From: Bosea sp. NBC_00550
Lineage (GTDB): Bacteria > Pseudomonadota > Alphaproteobacteria > Rhizobiales > Beijerinckiaceae
Reading direction: 5' to 3'
DNA: 64,000 nt
Assembly (NCBI RefSeq): GCF_026020075.1
Contig: NZ_CP102772.1
Location: forward strand, 806,001-870,000
The position numbers and the translations under genes were made by a program. The notes beneath the pieces are model-generated. The model made no database searches, had not been told where the DNA came from, and worked only from the letters and a program-made list of their open reading frames with translations. Of the stretch, positions 1 to 9,663 are shown piece after piece. Numbering within the stretch: position 1 is the stretch's first letter; the number at the start of each line of letters is the position of its first letter.

Positions 1-485
1 ATGGCGGCCTTGGCCTTGCCCATCACCTTCAGGACGCGGCCGGAATAGCCGAAGCCCTCCACGCCGCGCAGCCGCGTCAGCTTAAGGATGACCTGGTCGC
101 CGACACCCGGCGCGGGCGCGGCGGTCTTTTCCTTCCGGCGCCCTTCGCGCGACCTCTCGATCAGGATCTGCGGCGGGGCGCCATCCTCGGCTTCGTTCCA
201 TTCGAGAGGTTGGGCGATGAGGTCGCCCTCGCGGTCGCGGCGCTTGATCTCGGAGAGCATCACGGGCGGCAGCGCGCCGCGCGGATGGACGGGGCGCTCC
301 TTGCCGTCGCCGCCGATCTCGCCCTCCTCAGCCATTTCCTTCAGCAGGCGCTTCAGCCAGATCTTGCCGCCCTGATCGAGCCCGAAGGCCTTGGCGATCT
401 CGCGGCGGCCGACCTCGCGGCCAGCGGCGCGCTCCTCCTCGATGAAGTCGAGGATGGCTTCGCGGCTCGGCTCAGGAACGGTCAC
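1..485 (-). CDS. rnr: Ribonuclease R, N-terminal part (runs off window edge)
   Basis: This is the first 161 codons of a 3'-5' exoribonuclease of the RNB family, which degrades structured RNA. The N-terminus reads VTVPEPSREAILDFIEEE, followed by a winged-helix segment (REIAKAFGLDQGGKIWLKRL) and the RNase R-typical LPPVMLSEIKRRD..GDLIAQPLEW stretch. The catalytic RNB domain and S1 domain lie outside the window. GTG at 485 is the only usable start because an in-frame TGA lies four codons upstream (495-497). The family assignment rests on recognition of the alphaproteobacterial RNase R N-terminus. The gene lies downstream of a 25-codon ORF and a terminator on the same strand. Confidence 0.85.
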   Translation of the reverse strand, partial: MTVPEPSREAILDFIEEERAAGREVGRREIAKAFGLDQGGKIWLKRLLKEMAEEGEIGGDGKERPVHPRGALPPVMLSEIKRRDREGDLIAQPLEWNEAEDGAPPQILIERSREGRRKEKTAAPAPGVGDQVILKLTRLRGVEGFGYSGRVLKVMGKAKAA

Positions 486-573
486 GGCCGGGGCTCATTT
501 GGCGGAGTAGGAAAAAACCAGGACACGGCGCCTGTCTGCCATGCCTTGCGCTCTCGCGCCAGCATTCGCCAGA

Positions 574-619
574 GCATCGGACCGAAAAGTGGGTCCCGAT
601 TTTCGGAGAAATCCGATGC
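574..619. repeat. Palindromic intergenic element (CCGAAAA...TTTTCGG type)
   Basis: Nested inverted repeat. Outer arms GCATCGGA (574-581) and TCCGATGC (612-619) enclose inner arms CCGAAAA and TTTTCGG. Elements with the core CCGAAAAGTGG...TTTTCGG are scattered between genes in many Rhizobiales genomes; this one lies between rnr and the terminator of the small upstream ORF. Whether it works in RNA processing or is a passive repeat cannot be told from the sequence. Confidence 0.7.
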
Positions 620-638
620 GGCAACAAATATCTGCGTC

Positions 639-672
639 AAAAGAAGAAGGGCCGTCCTTTCGGACAGCCCTT
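639..672 (-). terminator. Rho-independent terminator after the 25-codon ORF
   Basis: Read on the minus strand, an 11-bp stem (AAGGGCTGTCC / GGACGGCCCTT) with a GAAA tetraloop is followed directly by CTTCTTTT. It sits 48 bp after the stop codon of the small ORF and 154 bp before the rnr start, so it either ends a short transcript or acts as an attenuator ahead of rnr. Confidence 0.8.
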
Positions 673-719
673 CCATTGTCGAACCGCGATCCAGCGAACC
701 GGATCAAAGGTGCGAAAAC

Positions 720-797
720 TCACGCGGAACACGAACCCCGGGAAGAAGAGGTCCAGGTCCACCCGCTTTGCACCAGCGGCTGATGACAATGAGACAC
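720..797 (-). CDS. 25-residue small protein or leader peptide with a perfect Shine-Dalgarno
   Basis: On the minus strand GAAAGGAGGTGATCC (complementary to the whole 16S rRNA 3' tail) stands seven bases before a GTG codon that opens 25 codons ending in TGA. The peptide starts MSHCHQPL and has the core SGWTWTSSSRGS; it is rich in Ser and has two Trp and two Cys. A strong terminator follows at 639-672. The extended SD, correct spacing and terminator argue for a genuine small gene. It could be a leader peptide controlling rnr by attenuation, or an independent small mRNA. I do not recognise a named family and assign no function. Confidence 0.6.
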   Translation of the reverse strand: MSHCHQPLVQSGWTWTSSSRGSCSA

Positions 798-1090
798 TGG
801 ATCACCTCCTTTCAGTTGTTACCGACGAAGATGAGGCTAAGGCGATTCTCCGGGACTCGTAAATGCCAAAAAAAGCGCTGTGCCCCGCTATGCAAAGCCA
901 GTGCGTGTCGATGAAATTCCGGGCAGATGCTGCGATGCATAAACAAGTGGCAAGGCATATGTCTATAAAATAGGCGGATTCGGCCTTGGATGCCGGATGA
1001 TTGCGTAACGGCACGACGCTTTCGCAGGAAGTTCGGCAAACGCGACGCTGGCAGCAGAGATTTGCGTCACTTGGATGACGTTGGGCACGC

Positions 1091-1107
1091 TTGGCACGGC
1101 GCTTGCC
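1091..1107 (+). promoter_or_regulatory. Sigma-54 (RpoN) promoter of the urt operon
   Basis: TTGGCACGGCGCTTGCC matches the RpoN consensus TGGCACG-N4-TTGC at every conserved base, with the -24 GG and -12 GC correctly spaced. It lies about 75-90 bp upstream of the urtA start. RpoN promoters need an activator such as NtrC, so this predicts induction under nitrogen limitation, as known for urea transporters. I saw no convincing NtrC site, though an imperfect CGTCA-N6-TGACG repeat lies just upstream. Confidence 0.85.
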
Positions 1108-1182
1108 AATACCCCTCACGGGCCAGGGAGGCCTGCCGGCGTCGAGGGGCGCCGCCAAACAAACATCCTTCGGGAGATGTCC

Positions 1183-2472
1183 GTGAACAGCAATCGTCGC
1201 GAATTCCTCGGCACGGCTCTGGCCGGTGCCGCTTTCCTCGGATCCTCCTATCTGCCGGCGGCGGCGCAGCAGGAGACGATCAAGGTCGGCATCCTTCATT
1301 CGCTCTCGGGGACCATGGCGATTTCCGAGACGACGTTGAAGGACGTCATGCTCATGCTCATCGAGGAGCAGAACAAGAAGGGCGGCCTCCTCGGCAAGAA
1401 GCTGGAGGCCGTCGTCGTCGATCCCGCGTCGAACTGGCCGCTCTTCGCCGAGAAGGCGCGCGAGCTGATCACCAAGGACAAGGTCGCGGCCACCTTCGGC
1501 TGCTGGACCTCGGTGTCGCGCAAATCGGTGCTGCCGGTCTTCAAGGAGCTCAACAACATCCTGTTCTACCCCGTCCAGTACGAGGGCGAGGAGAGCGAGC
1601 GCAACGTCTTCTATACGGGCGCCGCGCCGAACCAGCAGGCGATCCCCGCCGTCGACTATCTCGCCAAGGAGGAGAAGGTCGAGCGTTGGGTGCTGGCCGG
1701 CACCGACTACGTCTATCCGCGCACGACCAACAAGATCCTCGAGGCCTATCTGAAGTCCAAGGGCGTGAAGGCCGAGGACATCATGATCAACTACACGCCC
1801 TTCGGCCATTCCGACTGGCAGACCATCGTCTCCGACATCAAGAAGTTCGGCTCCGCCGGCAAGAAGACGGCGGTCGTCTCGACCATCAACGGCGACGCCA
1901 ACGTGCCGTTCTACAAGGAGCTCGGCAACCAGGGCATCAAGGCGACCGACATTCCGGTCGTCGCCTTCTCGGTCGGCGAGGAGGAGCTTGCCGGCATCGA
2001 CACCAAGCCGCTGCTCGGCCATCTCGCCGCCTGGAACTATTTCCAGTCGATCAAGACGCCGGAGAACGACGCTTTCATCAAGCAGTGGCAGGCCTTCACC
2101 AAGAACCCGAAGCGCGTCACCAACGACCCGATGGAAGCCCATGTCGTCGGCTTCGCCATGTGGGTGAAGGCGGTCGAGAAGGCCAAGACCACCGACGCGG
2201 ACAAGGTCATCGACGCGCTGCCGGGCATCGAGGCGCCGAACCTGACCGGCGGAATCTCGAAGATGCTCCCGAACCACCACATCACCAAGCCGGTCTTCAT
2301 CGGCGAGATCAAGGACGACGGGCAGTTCGACGTGGTCTGGAAGACCACAGGCCTCGTTCCGGGCGACGCCTGGTCGAAGGAGCTCGACGGCTCGAAGGAC
2401 CTTGTCGGCGACTGGGTCGACAAGAAGTGCGGCAACTTCAACGTCAAGACCGGCAAGTGCGGCAGCGCCTGA
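1183..2472 (+). CDS. urtA: Urea ABC transporter, substrate-binding protein UrtA
   Basis: Periplasmic urea-binding lipocalin-unrelated, Liv-type receptor of the UrtABCDE importer. A Tat signal (NRREFLGTALAGAAFLG) ends near AAAQQ, then the mature protein starts ETIKVGILHSLSGTMAISE, typical of UrtA/AmiC-type periplasmic binding folds. Length (429 aa) fits the family. GTG at 1183 is preferred because GGGAG stands six bases upstream; ATG 1177 directly abuts that GGGAG. Any start near 1075 would precede the sigma-54 promoter at 1091-1107. First gene of the urt operon; a hairpin follows the stop. Confidence 0.93.
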   Translation: MNSNRREFLGTALAGAAFLGSSYLPAAAQQETIKVGILHSLSGTMAISETTLKDVMLMLIEEQNKKGGLLGKKLEAVVVDPASNWPLFAEKARELITKDKVAATFGCWTSVSRKSVLPVFKELNNILFYPVQYEGEESERNVFYTGAAPNQQAIPAVDYLAKEEKVERWVLAGTDYVYPRTTNKILEAYLKSKGVKAEDIMINYTPFGHSDWQTIVSDIKKFGSAGKKTAVVSTINGDANVPFYKELGNQGIKATDIPVVAFSVGEEELAGIDTKPLLGHLAAWNYFQSIKTPENDAFIKQWQAFTKNPKRVTNDPMEAHVVGFAMWVKAVEKAKTTDADKVIDALPGIEAPNLTGGISKMLPNHHITKPVFIGEIKDDGQFDVVWKTTGLVPGDAWSKELDGSKDLVGDWVDKKCGNFNVKTGKCGSA

Positions 2473-2499
2473 TGGGCTGCATGTGAGATCATGAAGGGG

Positions 2500-2531
2500 A
2501 AGGGCGGCACGGGAAAATCCCGGCCGCCCTT
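2500..2531 (+). terminator. Hairpin after urtA, possible partial terminator
   Basis: Inverted repeat with arms AAGGGCGGC (2500-2508) and GCCGCCCTT (2523-2531), extended inside by CGGG/CCCG around an AAAAT loop. No T-run follows, so it may stabilise the urtA message or reduce readthrough, which would give more binding protein than membrane components. Confidence 0.5.
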
Positions 2532-2571
2532 CATTCACCCGCCCTTCCACCTGCGCTGTTCGCCACCGCTC

Positions 2572-2680
2572 CGTCGTCCCGGCCGGAGCGAAGCGCAGAG
2601 CCGGGATCCATGCCTGAGCTCTTTCCGGGAGGGGTTCAGGCATGGATCCCGGGTCGCCCTCCGGGCGCCCGGGATGACGT
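2572..2680. repeat. REP-like palindromic element, copy A
   Basis: Runs from CGTCGTCCCGGCC to CCCGGGATGACG with an internal GGATCCATGCCTGA...TTCAGGCATGGATCC palindrome, so it can fold into a long bipartite hairpin. One of seven related copies in the window. It fills the gap between urtA and urtB inside the operon. Confidence 0.8.
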
Positions 2681-2700
2681 GAATGCGGAAGCTGGTCTCA

Positions 2701-4302
2701 ATGTCCTTACTTCACCGCCTGAAGCACGCGGTCATCATTCTTGTGGCGCTGGCCGCGGCCTCGGTGGCGTCCTTCGCGCAGACGGCCGACGAAGCCTTCG
2801 CGCGGCTCGCGGCGGACAGCTATTCCGACACCTCCCGTGCGATCGAGATCCTGATCGCGACAGCGCATCCCAATGCGGCCGTGATCGTCGAGGCGCTGAG
2901 CGACGGGCGCCTGCTCGCCGGTGGCGGAGCCGTTGTGGTCAAGACGCCGACGGGTGGCTTTGTCGATGCCCGGACCGGGCAGGCCCTGACCTCCGCGCCA
3001 GAGGGGCTGAAGCCGGTCCGCCTCAACAACGCCGTGCGCCGGACCGTGCAGGCCGCGCTCGGCGGCCTCGGCCTGCTCAATCCCGATCCCGGCAAGCGCG
3101 CGGCTGCGGCGGAAGCCGTGTTCAAGTCGCGCGACGCCAGCCTCCTGCCGGTCGTCGAGGCTGCCATCGGCAAGGAAAACGACCCGCGCGCGCTTGCCGC
3201 GCTGCGCCAGGCCCAGGCCGCGATCCTGATCGCCAAGCCCGACGCTCAGCCGCTCGACCGGGTCGCGGCCGTCGAGGTCCTGCGCGAGCGGGGCGACCAG
3301 GATGCGCTGGCCGCGCTGCGCGGCCTATCCGGCGAGGTATCTCCTTCGCTGAGGGATGCGCAGACGAGGGCGATTGCCACCATCGAGGGCCGGCTCGCGC
3401 TTTGGCGCGTCGCGCAGAACCTCTGGTACGGGCTCTCGCTCGGCTCGGTGCTGCTGCTGGCTGCGATCGGCCTTGCCATCACCTTCGGCGTGATGGGCGT
3501 CATCAACATGGCTCATGGCGAGATGGTCATGCTCGGCGCCTACACCACCTTCGTGGTGCAGGAGCTGATCCGCACCAATGCGCCCTGGCTGTTCGACTGG
3601 TCGCTGGCCATCGCCCTGCCCGCCGCCTTCATCGTCGCCGGTGCGGTCGGCATCGCGATCGAGCGCGGCGTCATCCGTTTCCTCTACGGTCGCCCGCTGG
3701 AGACGCTGCTGGCGACCTGGGGCATCAGCCTCATCCTGCAGCAGGCGGTCCGCACCGCCTTCGGCCCGACTAATCGCGAGGTCGGCGCGCCGTCCTTCAT
3801 GTCGGGCGCCTTCGAACTCGGCGGGCTCGCCATCACCTATAACCGGCTCTGGATCATCGTCTTCGCGGCGCTGGTCTTCGGCGCCCTGCTGGCGATCCTG
3901 AAGCTGACGCCGATGGGCCTGCAGATGCGGGCCGTCACCCAGAACCGGCGCATGGCCTCTGCCATGGGAATCCGCACCGGGCGCATCGACGCGCTGACCT
4001 TCGGGCTCGGCTCGGGCGTGGCGGGGCTTGCCGGTGTCGCGCTCTCGCAGATCGACAATGTCAGCCCGAACCTCGGCCAGAGCTACATCATCGACTCGTT
4101 CATGGTCGTGGTCTTCGGCGGCGTCGGCAATCTCTGGGGCACGCTGGTCGGCGCGATGACGCTCGGCGTCGCCAACAAGCTATTGGAGCCTTACGCGGGC
4201 GCCGTGCTCGGCAAGATCGCGTTGCTGGTCTGCATCATCCTCTTCATCCAGAAGCGCCCGCGCGGCCTGTTCGCGCTGAAGGGCAGGGCGGTGGAAGCAT
4301 GA
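2701..4302 (+). CDS. urtB: Urea ABC transporter permease UrtB
   Basis: LivH-type inner-membrane subunit of the urea importer. An N-terminal signal/TM (HAVIILVALAAASVASFAQ) is followed by a periplasmic helical-repeat segment of about 200 residues typical of UrtB. The multi-pass permease domain begins LWYGLSLGSVLLLAAIGL and contains GVMGVINMAHGEMVMLGA, the conserved LivH signature. ATG 2701 has GGAAG about ten bases upstream; ATG 2683, six codons earlier, is possible but sits at the edge of the REP element. It overlaps urtC by 4 bp (ATGA), indicating translational coupling. Confidence 0.92.
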   Translation: MSLLHRLKHAVIILVALAAASVASFAQTADEAFARLAADSYSDTSRAIEILIATAHPNAAVIVEALSDGRLLAGGGAVVVKTPTGGFVDARTGQALTSAPEGLKPVRLNNAVRRTVQAALGGLGLLNPDPGKRAAAAEAVFKSRDASLLPVVEAAIGKENDPRALAALRQAQAAILIAKPDAQPLDRVAAVEVLRERGDQDALAALRGLSGEVSPSLRDAQTRAIATIEGRLALWRVAQNLWYGLSLGSVLLLAAIGLAITFGVMGVINMAHGEMVMLGAYTTFVVQELIRTNAPWLFDWSLAIALPAAFIVAGAVGIAIERGVIRFLYGRPLETLLATWGISLILQQAVRTAFGPTNREVGAPSFMSGAFELGGLAITYNRLWIIVFAALVFGALLAILKLTPMGLQMRAVTQNRRMASAMGIRTGRIDALTFGLGSGVAGLAGVALSQIDNVSPNLGQSYIIDSFMVVVFGGVGNLWGTLVGAMTLGVANKLLEPYAGAVLGKIALLVCIILFIQKRPRGLFALKGRAVEA

Positions 4303-5438
4303 TCACCCGCTTCCTCCTCCAGAACATGGACAAGCGCGGCGGCATCTTCCTCGCCATCCTGCTCGGCCTCGCTGTCCTCGTGCCATTGGCGAACCTGCTG
4401 CTTCCGCCAAGCTCGCCATTCCATGTCCCGACCTCGACCATGTCGCTCTGGGGCAAGTATCTCTGCTATGCGCTGCTCGCGATCTCGCTCGATCTCGTCT
4501 GGGGCTATTGCGGCATCCTGAGCCTCGGCCACGGCGCCTTCTTCGCGCTCGGCGGCTACGCCATGGGCATGCATCTCATGCGCCAGATCGGCGCCCGCGG
4601 CGTCTATGGCAATCCGATCCTGCCCGATTTCATGGTCTTCCTGAACTGGCAGGAGCTGCCCTGGTATTGGTGGGGCTTCTCTTCATTCCCCTTCGCCATG
4701 CTGATGGTGCTGCTGGTGCCTGGCCTGCTCGCCTTCGTCTTCGGCTGGTTCGCCTTCCGCTCGCGTGTCACCGGCGTCTATCTCTCGATCATCACCCAGG
4801 CGCTGACCTACGCGCTGCTGCTCGCCTTCTTCCGCAACGACATGGGCTTCGGCGGCAATAACGGCCTGACCGATTTCAAGGACATCCTCGGCTTCAACAT
4901 CCAGGCGCAAGGGACTCGCGCCGCGCTGTTTTCCATGACCTGCGTGATGCTCGCCGCCGGCTTCCTGATCGCACGCGGCATCGTCGTCTCGAAGCTCGGC
5001 AAGGTGGTGATCGCGATCCGCGACGCGGAATCCCGCACCCGCTTCCTCGGCTACCGGGTCGACCGCTTCAAGCTCTTCGTCTTCACCGTCTCCGCCTGCA
5101 TGGCAGGCGTCGCGGGCGCGCTCTACGTGCCGCAGGTCGGAATCATCAATCCCAGCGAATTCGCCCCGGCCAACTCGATCGAGACCGTGATCTGGGTCGC
5201 GGTCGGCGGGCGCGGCACGCTGGTCGGCGCGGCGCTCGGCGCGGTCGTGGTCAACTGGTCAAAGACCGTCTTCACCTCGGGCTTCATGGCGCCCTACTGG
5301 CTCTTCGCGCTCGGGGGCCTCTTCGTCGTCGTCACGCTCTTCCTGCCCAAGGGCATCCTCGGCACGGCCGAAGCACTGTGGGCGCGCCGCCGCAAGCCCG
5401 AACCGACCCCGGCCGCCGAGCCGGCCCCGGCGGAGTAA
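4299..5438 (+). CDS. urtC: Urea ABC transporter permease UrtC
   Basis: Second, LivM-type membrane subunit, 379 aa. It shows the LivM hallmark LLAISLDLVWGYCGILSLGHGAFFALGGYAMG near residues 50-80 and a C-terminal VAVGGRGTLVGAALGAVVVN loop that contacts the ATPases. The C-terminal tail is Pro/Ala-rich. The start codon overlaps the urtB stop (ATGA), and urtD begins five bases after its stop. Confidence 0.93.
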   Translation: MITRFLLQNMDKRGGIFLAILLGLAVLVPLANLLLPPSSPFHVPTSTMSLWGKYLCYALLAISLDLVWGYCGILSLGHGAFFALGGYAMGMHLMRQIGARGVYGNPILPDFMVFLNWQELPWYWWGFSSFPFAMLMVLLVPGLLAFVFGWFAFRSRVTGVYLSIITQALTYALLLAFFRNDMGFGGNNGLTDFKDILGFNIQAQGTRAALFSMTCVMLAAGFLIARGIVVSKLGKVVIAIRDAESRTRFLGYRVDRFKLFVFTVSACMAGVAGALYVPQVGIINPSEFAPANSIETVIWVAVGGRGTLVGAALGAVVVNWSKTVFTSGFMAPYWLFALGGLFVVVTLFLPKGILGTAEALWARRRKPEPTPAAEPAPAE

Positions 5439-5443
5439 AGGCG

Positions 5444-6208
<765 letters not shown>

Positions 6209-6255
6209 GGATGATGAGTCTGTCTTATTGCTCTTACCGTCGTCCTAGCTTCACC

Positions 6256-6365
6256 GTCATCCCGGCCGGAGCGAAGCGAAGCGCCGGGATCCATCTTCGA
6301 GCCACGACGGTGCTCTATGATGAATCCCGGATCTGCGCGGCTTCTCCGCTTGTCCAGGATGACGG
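6256..6365. repeat. REP-like palindromic element, copy B
   Basis: Runs from GTCATCCCGGCCGGAGCGAAG to GTCCAGGATGACGG with a degenerate centre. Located between urtD and urtE inside the operon. The right arm has a CAGGATGAC change from the common CGGGATGAC. Confidence 0.75.
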
Positions 6366-6407
6366 CGCCTTCTCTTCCGACGTTTTGGCTGGGATCGGGT
6401 CGAGCCC

Positions 6408-7103
6408 ATGCTGACCGTCGAAGCCATCGATCTTCATTACGGTGCCGCCCAGGCCCTGCGCCGCGTCTCGGTCGCCGCCGAGGCCGGCAAGGTCACCTGC
6501 GTGATGGGCCGTAACGGTGTCGGCAAGACCTCGCTGATGCGCGCCATCGTCGGCCATCAGCCGATTTCCGGCGGCCATATCCGCTTCGATGACGAGGACA
6601 TTTCCGGCCTGCGCAGCGAGGATCGCGCGCGCGCCGGCATCGCCTATGTGCCGCAGGGGCGGGAAATCTTCCCGCTGCTGACGGTGAAGGAGAATCTGGA
6701 GACGGGGTTCGCGCCGCTGAAGCGCAAGGACCGCTATGTCCCGGATGAACTCTTCGACCTGTTCCCCGTGCTGAAGTCGATGCTCGGCCGGCGCGGTGGA
6801 GACCTCTCGGGTGGCCAACAGCAGCAGCTCGCCATAGCGCGGGCGTTGGTCACCCGGCCCAAACTGCTGGTTCTCGACGAGCCGACCGAGGGCATCCAAC
6901 CCTCGATCATCAAGGATATCGGCCGCGCCATCGACTATCTCCGCCAGAAGGGCGGCATGGCGATCGTGCTCGTCGAGCAGTATTTCGACTTCGCCCGCGA
7001 CCTTGCCGACACGATGTTCGTGATGGATCGCGGCGAGGTCGTCCTCTCCGGCCCTATGAACGAGCTGGACGGCAATCAGGTGCAGCGGCTGATCCAGGTG
7101 TGA
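6408..7103 (+). CDS. urtE: Urea ABC transporter ATPase UrtE
   Basis: LivF-type ATPase of 231 aa. Walker A is GRNGVGKT, the ABC signature LSGGQQQQLAIARAL, Walker B LLVLDEPTEGIQPS. YVPQGREIFPLLTVKENLETG is the family's Q-loop region. Last gene of the urt operon, separated from urtD by a 199-bp gap filled by a REP-like element; no urease genes are in view. Confidence 0.93.
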   Translation: MLTVEAIDLHYGAAQALRRVSVAAEAGKVTCVMGRNGVGKTSLMRAIVGHQPISGGHIRFDDEDISGLRSEDRARAGIAYVPQGREIFPLLTVKENLETGFAPLKRKDRYVPDELFDLFPVLKSMLGRRGGDLSGGQQQQLAIARALVTRPKLLVLDEPTEGIQPSIIKDIGRAIDYLRQKGGMAIVLVEQYFDFARDLADTMFVMDRGEVVLSGPMNELDGNQVQRLIQV

Positions 7104-7109
7104 GGGCGA

Positions 7110-7136
7110 GACCCGCTGATCAGGAGTCAGCGGGTC
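7110..7136. terminator. Hairpin between convergent urtE and CMD gene
   Basis: Perfect 10-bp inverted repeat GACCCGCTGA / TCAGCGGGTC with a 7-base loop, seven bases after the urtE stop. It has no T-run on either strand, but its position between convergent genes fits a bidirectional transcript end. Confidence 0.5.
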
Positions 7137-7151
7137 CAGCCAAGCTTCGCT

Positions 7152-7556
7152 TCACGCTGCGAGATCACGCGCCGCAAACACCTCATTTGCCGCGAAAAGC
7201 CCGTTGAGCGCTGCGGGAAACCCGGCATAAACAGCCATCTGCATCAGGATTTCGGTGATCTCCTGGCGCGATAGGCCGACATTCAGCCCCGCCTCGATAT
7301 GCACCTTGAGCTGCGGCGCGGCGTTGCCCATGGCGGCCAGCGCGGCGATCGTCGCGACCTCCCGGGAGCGCAGGTCGAGGCCGGGGCGCGAATAGATGTC
7401 GCCGAACGGGAATTCGAACACGTAGTCGGCGAAGTCCGGCGCGATGTCGGCGAGCGCGGCGATCACCTTGTGGCCAGCCTCGCCGTCGATTTCAGCGAGC
7501 GCGCGCTTGCCGCGTTCGCGCCGGCTGCTTGTGGGGTGGGAAATGTCTTGCGTCAT
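7152..7556 (-). CDS. Carboxymuconolactone decarboxylase (CMD) family protein
   Basis: 134-residue protein of the gamma-carboxymuconolactone decarboxylase/AhpD fold. The core LRSREVATIAALAAMGNAAPQLKVHIEAGLNVGLSRQEITE and the following MAVYAGFPAALNGL are the family pattern. There is no CxxC pair, so it is not an AhpD-type peroxidase; the substrate is unknown. The start at 7556 lies inside the 3' end of the upstream MerR gene (about 65-bp overlap), so the two are translationally coupled and the MerR protein probably controls this gene. Confidence 0.8.
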   Translation of the reverse strand: MTQDISHPTSSRRERGKRALAEIDGEAGHKVIAALADIAPDFADYVFEFPFGDIYSRPGLDLRSREVATIAALAAMGNAAPQLKVHIEAGLNVGLSRQEITEILMQMAVYAGFPAALNGLFAANEVFAARDLAA

Positions 7557-7920
7557 GGTCGTCGATCCTCTTCTCCACGTCGGCATAGCCGGCGATCTTG
7601 GTGTCGAGGACGAGAAGGCAGGCGCCGAGTTCGGCGATGCGGGTTCGGACCTGTTCGCGATGTTGCTCCAGCAGCGCGCGTCTTTCGGCTTCGGTGTTTG
7701 CACCCCGTTCCCTCAAGGCAGCGTAACGCAGCATATCGCGGATCGGCATGCCCGTGGTCTTGAGCCTGCCCAGGAACTCGGTCCAGGAGAGGATCGAGGC
7801 ATCGTAGTCGCGTTGGCTCGACCGGTCCCGGTCTGCATAAGGCAGAAGCCCGATCCGCTCGTAATAGCGGATCGTATGGGCCGTCAGCCCCGAACGCCGG
7901 GCCAGTTCGCCGATCTTCAT
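7492..7920 (-). CDS. MerR family transcriptional regulator
   Basis: 142 aa. The N-terminal winged helix MKIGELARRSGLTAHTIRYYERIGLLP is diagnostic of MerR regulators. The middle is a dimerisation coiled coil (RERGANTEAERRALLEQHREQVRTRIAEL). No cysteine cluster for metal sensing is visible, suggesting an organic or redox effector. The C-terminus is Arg/Pro-rich and overlaps the start of the CMD gene. Confidence 0.88.
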   Translation of the reverse strand: MKIGELARRSGLTAHTIRYYERIGLLPYADRDRSSQRDYDASILSWTEFLGRLKTTGMPIRDMLRYAALRERGANTEAERRALLEQHREQVRTRIAELGACLLVLDTKIAGYADVEKRIDDHDARHFPPHKQPARTRQARAR

Positions 7921-8021
7921 GGCCGCCTTCTTCTCGTCGTGACGCCCCGGAAGCTACGAGTTCGAGCGCACTCTAAGTCAACAGCGCAGCCGAGAAATTT
8001 TTCGACGCCTCGAGAGGGTGC

Positions 8022-8486
8022 TCAAAACGCCAGCGGCGCGTTGTCGACGACCTCCTTCATCACGAAGAAGGTCCGCGTCTGCCGCACGCCGGGCAGCGCG
8101 ATCAGCTTGTCGGCGTGAAGCTTGTTGAAATCGGCCATGTCGCGGACCCGGATCTTGAGGATGTAGTCGAAGTCGCCGGCGACGATGTGGCAGTCCAGGA
8201 TCACCGGCATGCCCCGTATGGCGGCCTCGAAGTCGCCGAAGCTCTCGGGCGTCGAGCGGTCGAGCACCACGCCGACGAAGGCGAGCGTCCCCATCTCGAC
8301 CTTATGCGGCGACACCTGCGCCCGGACCGAGGTGACGTAACCCTCCGTGAACAGGCGCTGGATCCGGCGGTGGCAGGTCGCGGCGCTGGTGTTCACCCGC
8401 TTGGCGATCTCGGCATTGCCGAGCCGCCCGTCCGATTGCAATAGGCGCAGGATTTTGAGGTCGGTCCGATCGAGATTCAGAGTCAT
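8022..8486 (-). CDS. Lrp/AsnC family regulator, probably AcdR-like
   Basis: 154 aa. The N-terminal AsnC-type HTH covers about residues 5-60 ([29 protein letters not shown]), followed by a RAM effector domain ending [30 protein letters not shown] 8486 is chosen because homologues begin close to MTLNLDRTD. It is transcribed away from the ACC deaminase gene, the arrangement known for acdR-acdS in rhizobia and Pseudomonas, so it likely senses ACC or leucine and controls acdS. Confidence 0.85.
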   Translation of the reverse strand: MTLNLDRTDLKILRLLQSDGRLGNAEIAKRVNTSAATCHRRIQRLFTEGYVTSVRAQVSPHKVEMGTLAFVGVVLDRSTPESFGDFEAAIRGMPVILDCHIVAGDFDYILKIRVRDMADFNKLHADKLIALPGVRQTRTFFVMKEVVDNAPLAF

Positions 8487-8646
8487 GAAAGAATCTTCCA
8501 GATTGAGGCCATATTCTGGGATCGCAGCTATAGCGAATGCCACTATTACGTTGATCGGAGGCAGAAAGATGCCTCACTTCGGAAGGACGTTCCAGCCGCT
8601 TTTCAGTAGGTTTCCGGCCATCGAACCCGATGAAGGACCGGCTGCC

Positions 8647-9657
8647 ATGCGGAGTAAATTCGAGCGTTATCCCCTGACATTCGGCCCGACGCCGATCGAG
8701 AAACTGCCGCGCCTTTCGGCTCATCTCGGCGGCCAGGTCGAGCTCTTCGCCAAGCGCGAGGATTGCAATTCAGGATTGGCGTTTGGCGGCAACAAGCTGA
8801 GGAAGCTCGAATATATCGTTCCCGACGCGATCGCCTCGGGTGCCGACACGCTGGTCTCGATCGGCGGCGTGCAGTCGAACCACACCCGCATGGTCGCCGC
8901 CACCGCCGCCAAGATCGGCATGAAGTGCCGGCTGGTGCAGGAGAGTTGGGTGCCGCACGACGATGCGGTCTATGACCGTGTCGGCAACATCCTGATGTCC
9001 CGCGTCATGGGCGCCCATGTCGAGCTGGTCGATGAAGGCTTCGACATCGGCATCCGCGCGAGCTGGGAAAATGCCCTGGCGGATGTGAAGGCGAAGGGCG
9101 GCAAGCCCTACGCGATTCCGGCCGGAGCTTCCGTCCATAAATACGGCGGGCTCGGCTATGTCGGCTTCGCCGAGGAGGTGAGGGCGCAGGAGGCCGAACT
9201 CGGCTTCACCTTCGACTATATCGTCGTCTGCACCGTTACGGGCTCGACCCATGCCGGCATGGTCGTCGGCTTCGCCGAGGATGGCCGCCAGCGCAACGTC
9301 ATCGGCATCGACGCGTCATTCACCCCGGCCCAGACCAAAGCGCAGGTGCTCGAGATCGCGCAGAACACCTCGGCCTTGATCGGCGGCAAGGAGATCGTCG
9401 AAGCGGACGTCGTCCTCAATGAGGACTACGCCTATCCGGTCTACGGCGTACCCTCGCAGGAGACCATCGAGGCCATCCGCCTGTCCGCCCGGCTCGAAGG
9501 CATGATGACCGACCCCGTCTATGAGGGGAAATCGATGCAGGGCATGATCGATCTGGTGAGGAAGGGGTTCTTCCCCGCGGGCTCGAAGGTGCTCTACGCC
9601 CATCTCGGCGGCGTACCGGCGATCAACGGCTACAGCTACACCTTCCGAAACGGCTGA
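8647..9657 (+). CDS. acdS: 1-aminocyclopropane-1-carboxylate (ACC) deaminase
   Basis: PLP enzyme that splits ACC, the plant ethylene precursor, into 2-oxobutyrate and ammonia. The PLP lysine lies in [14 protein letters not shown]. The [11 protein letters not shown] and [16 protein letters not shown] blocks carry the Tyr-Glu and Leu residues that mark true ACC deaminases from D-cysteine desulfhydrases. From ATG 8647 the protein has 336 aa, the family's usual length. ATG 8569, in frame, has a well-placed GGAGG but would add 26 atypical residues. This trait is typical of plant-associated bacteria. Confidence 0.93.
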   Translation: MRSKFERYPLTFGPTPIEKLPRLSAHLGGQVELFAKREDCNSGLAFGGNKLRKLEYIVPDAIASGADTLVSIGGVQSNHTRMVAATAAKIGMKCRLVQESWVPHDDAVYDRVGNILMSRVMGAHVELVDEGFDIGIRASWENALADVKAKGGKPYAIPAGASVHKYGGLGYVGFAEEVRAQEAELGFTFDYIVVCTVTGSTHAGMVVGFAEDGRQRNVIGIDASFTPAQTKAQVLEIAQNTSALIGGKEIVEADVVLNEDYAYPVYGVPSQETIEAIRLSARLEGMMTDPVYEGKSMQGMIDLVRKGFFPAGSKVLYAHLGGVPAINGYSYTFRNG

Positions 9658-9663
9658 GCCGCG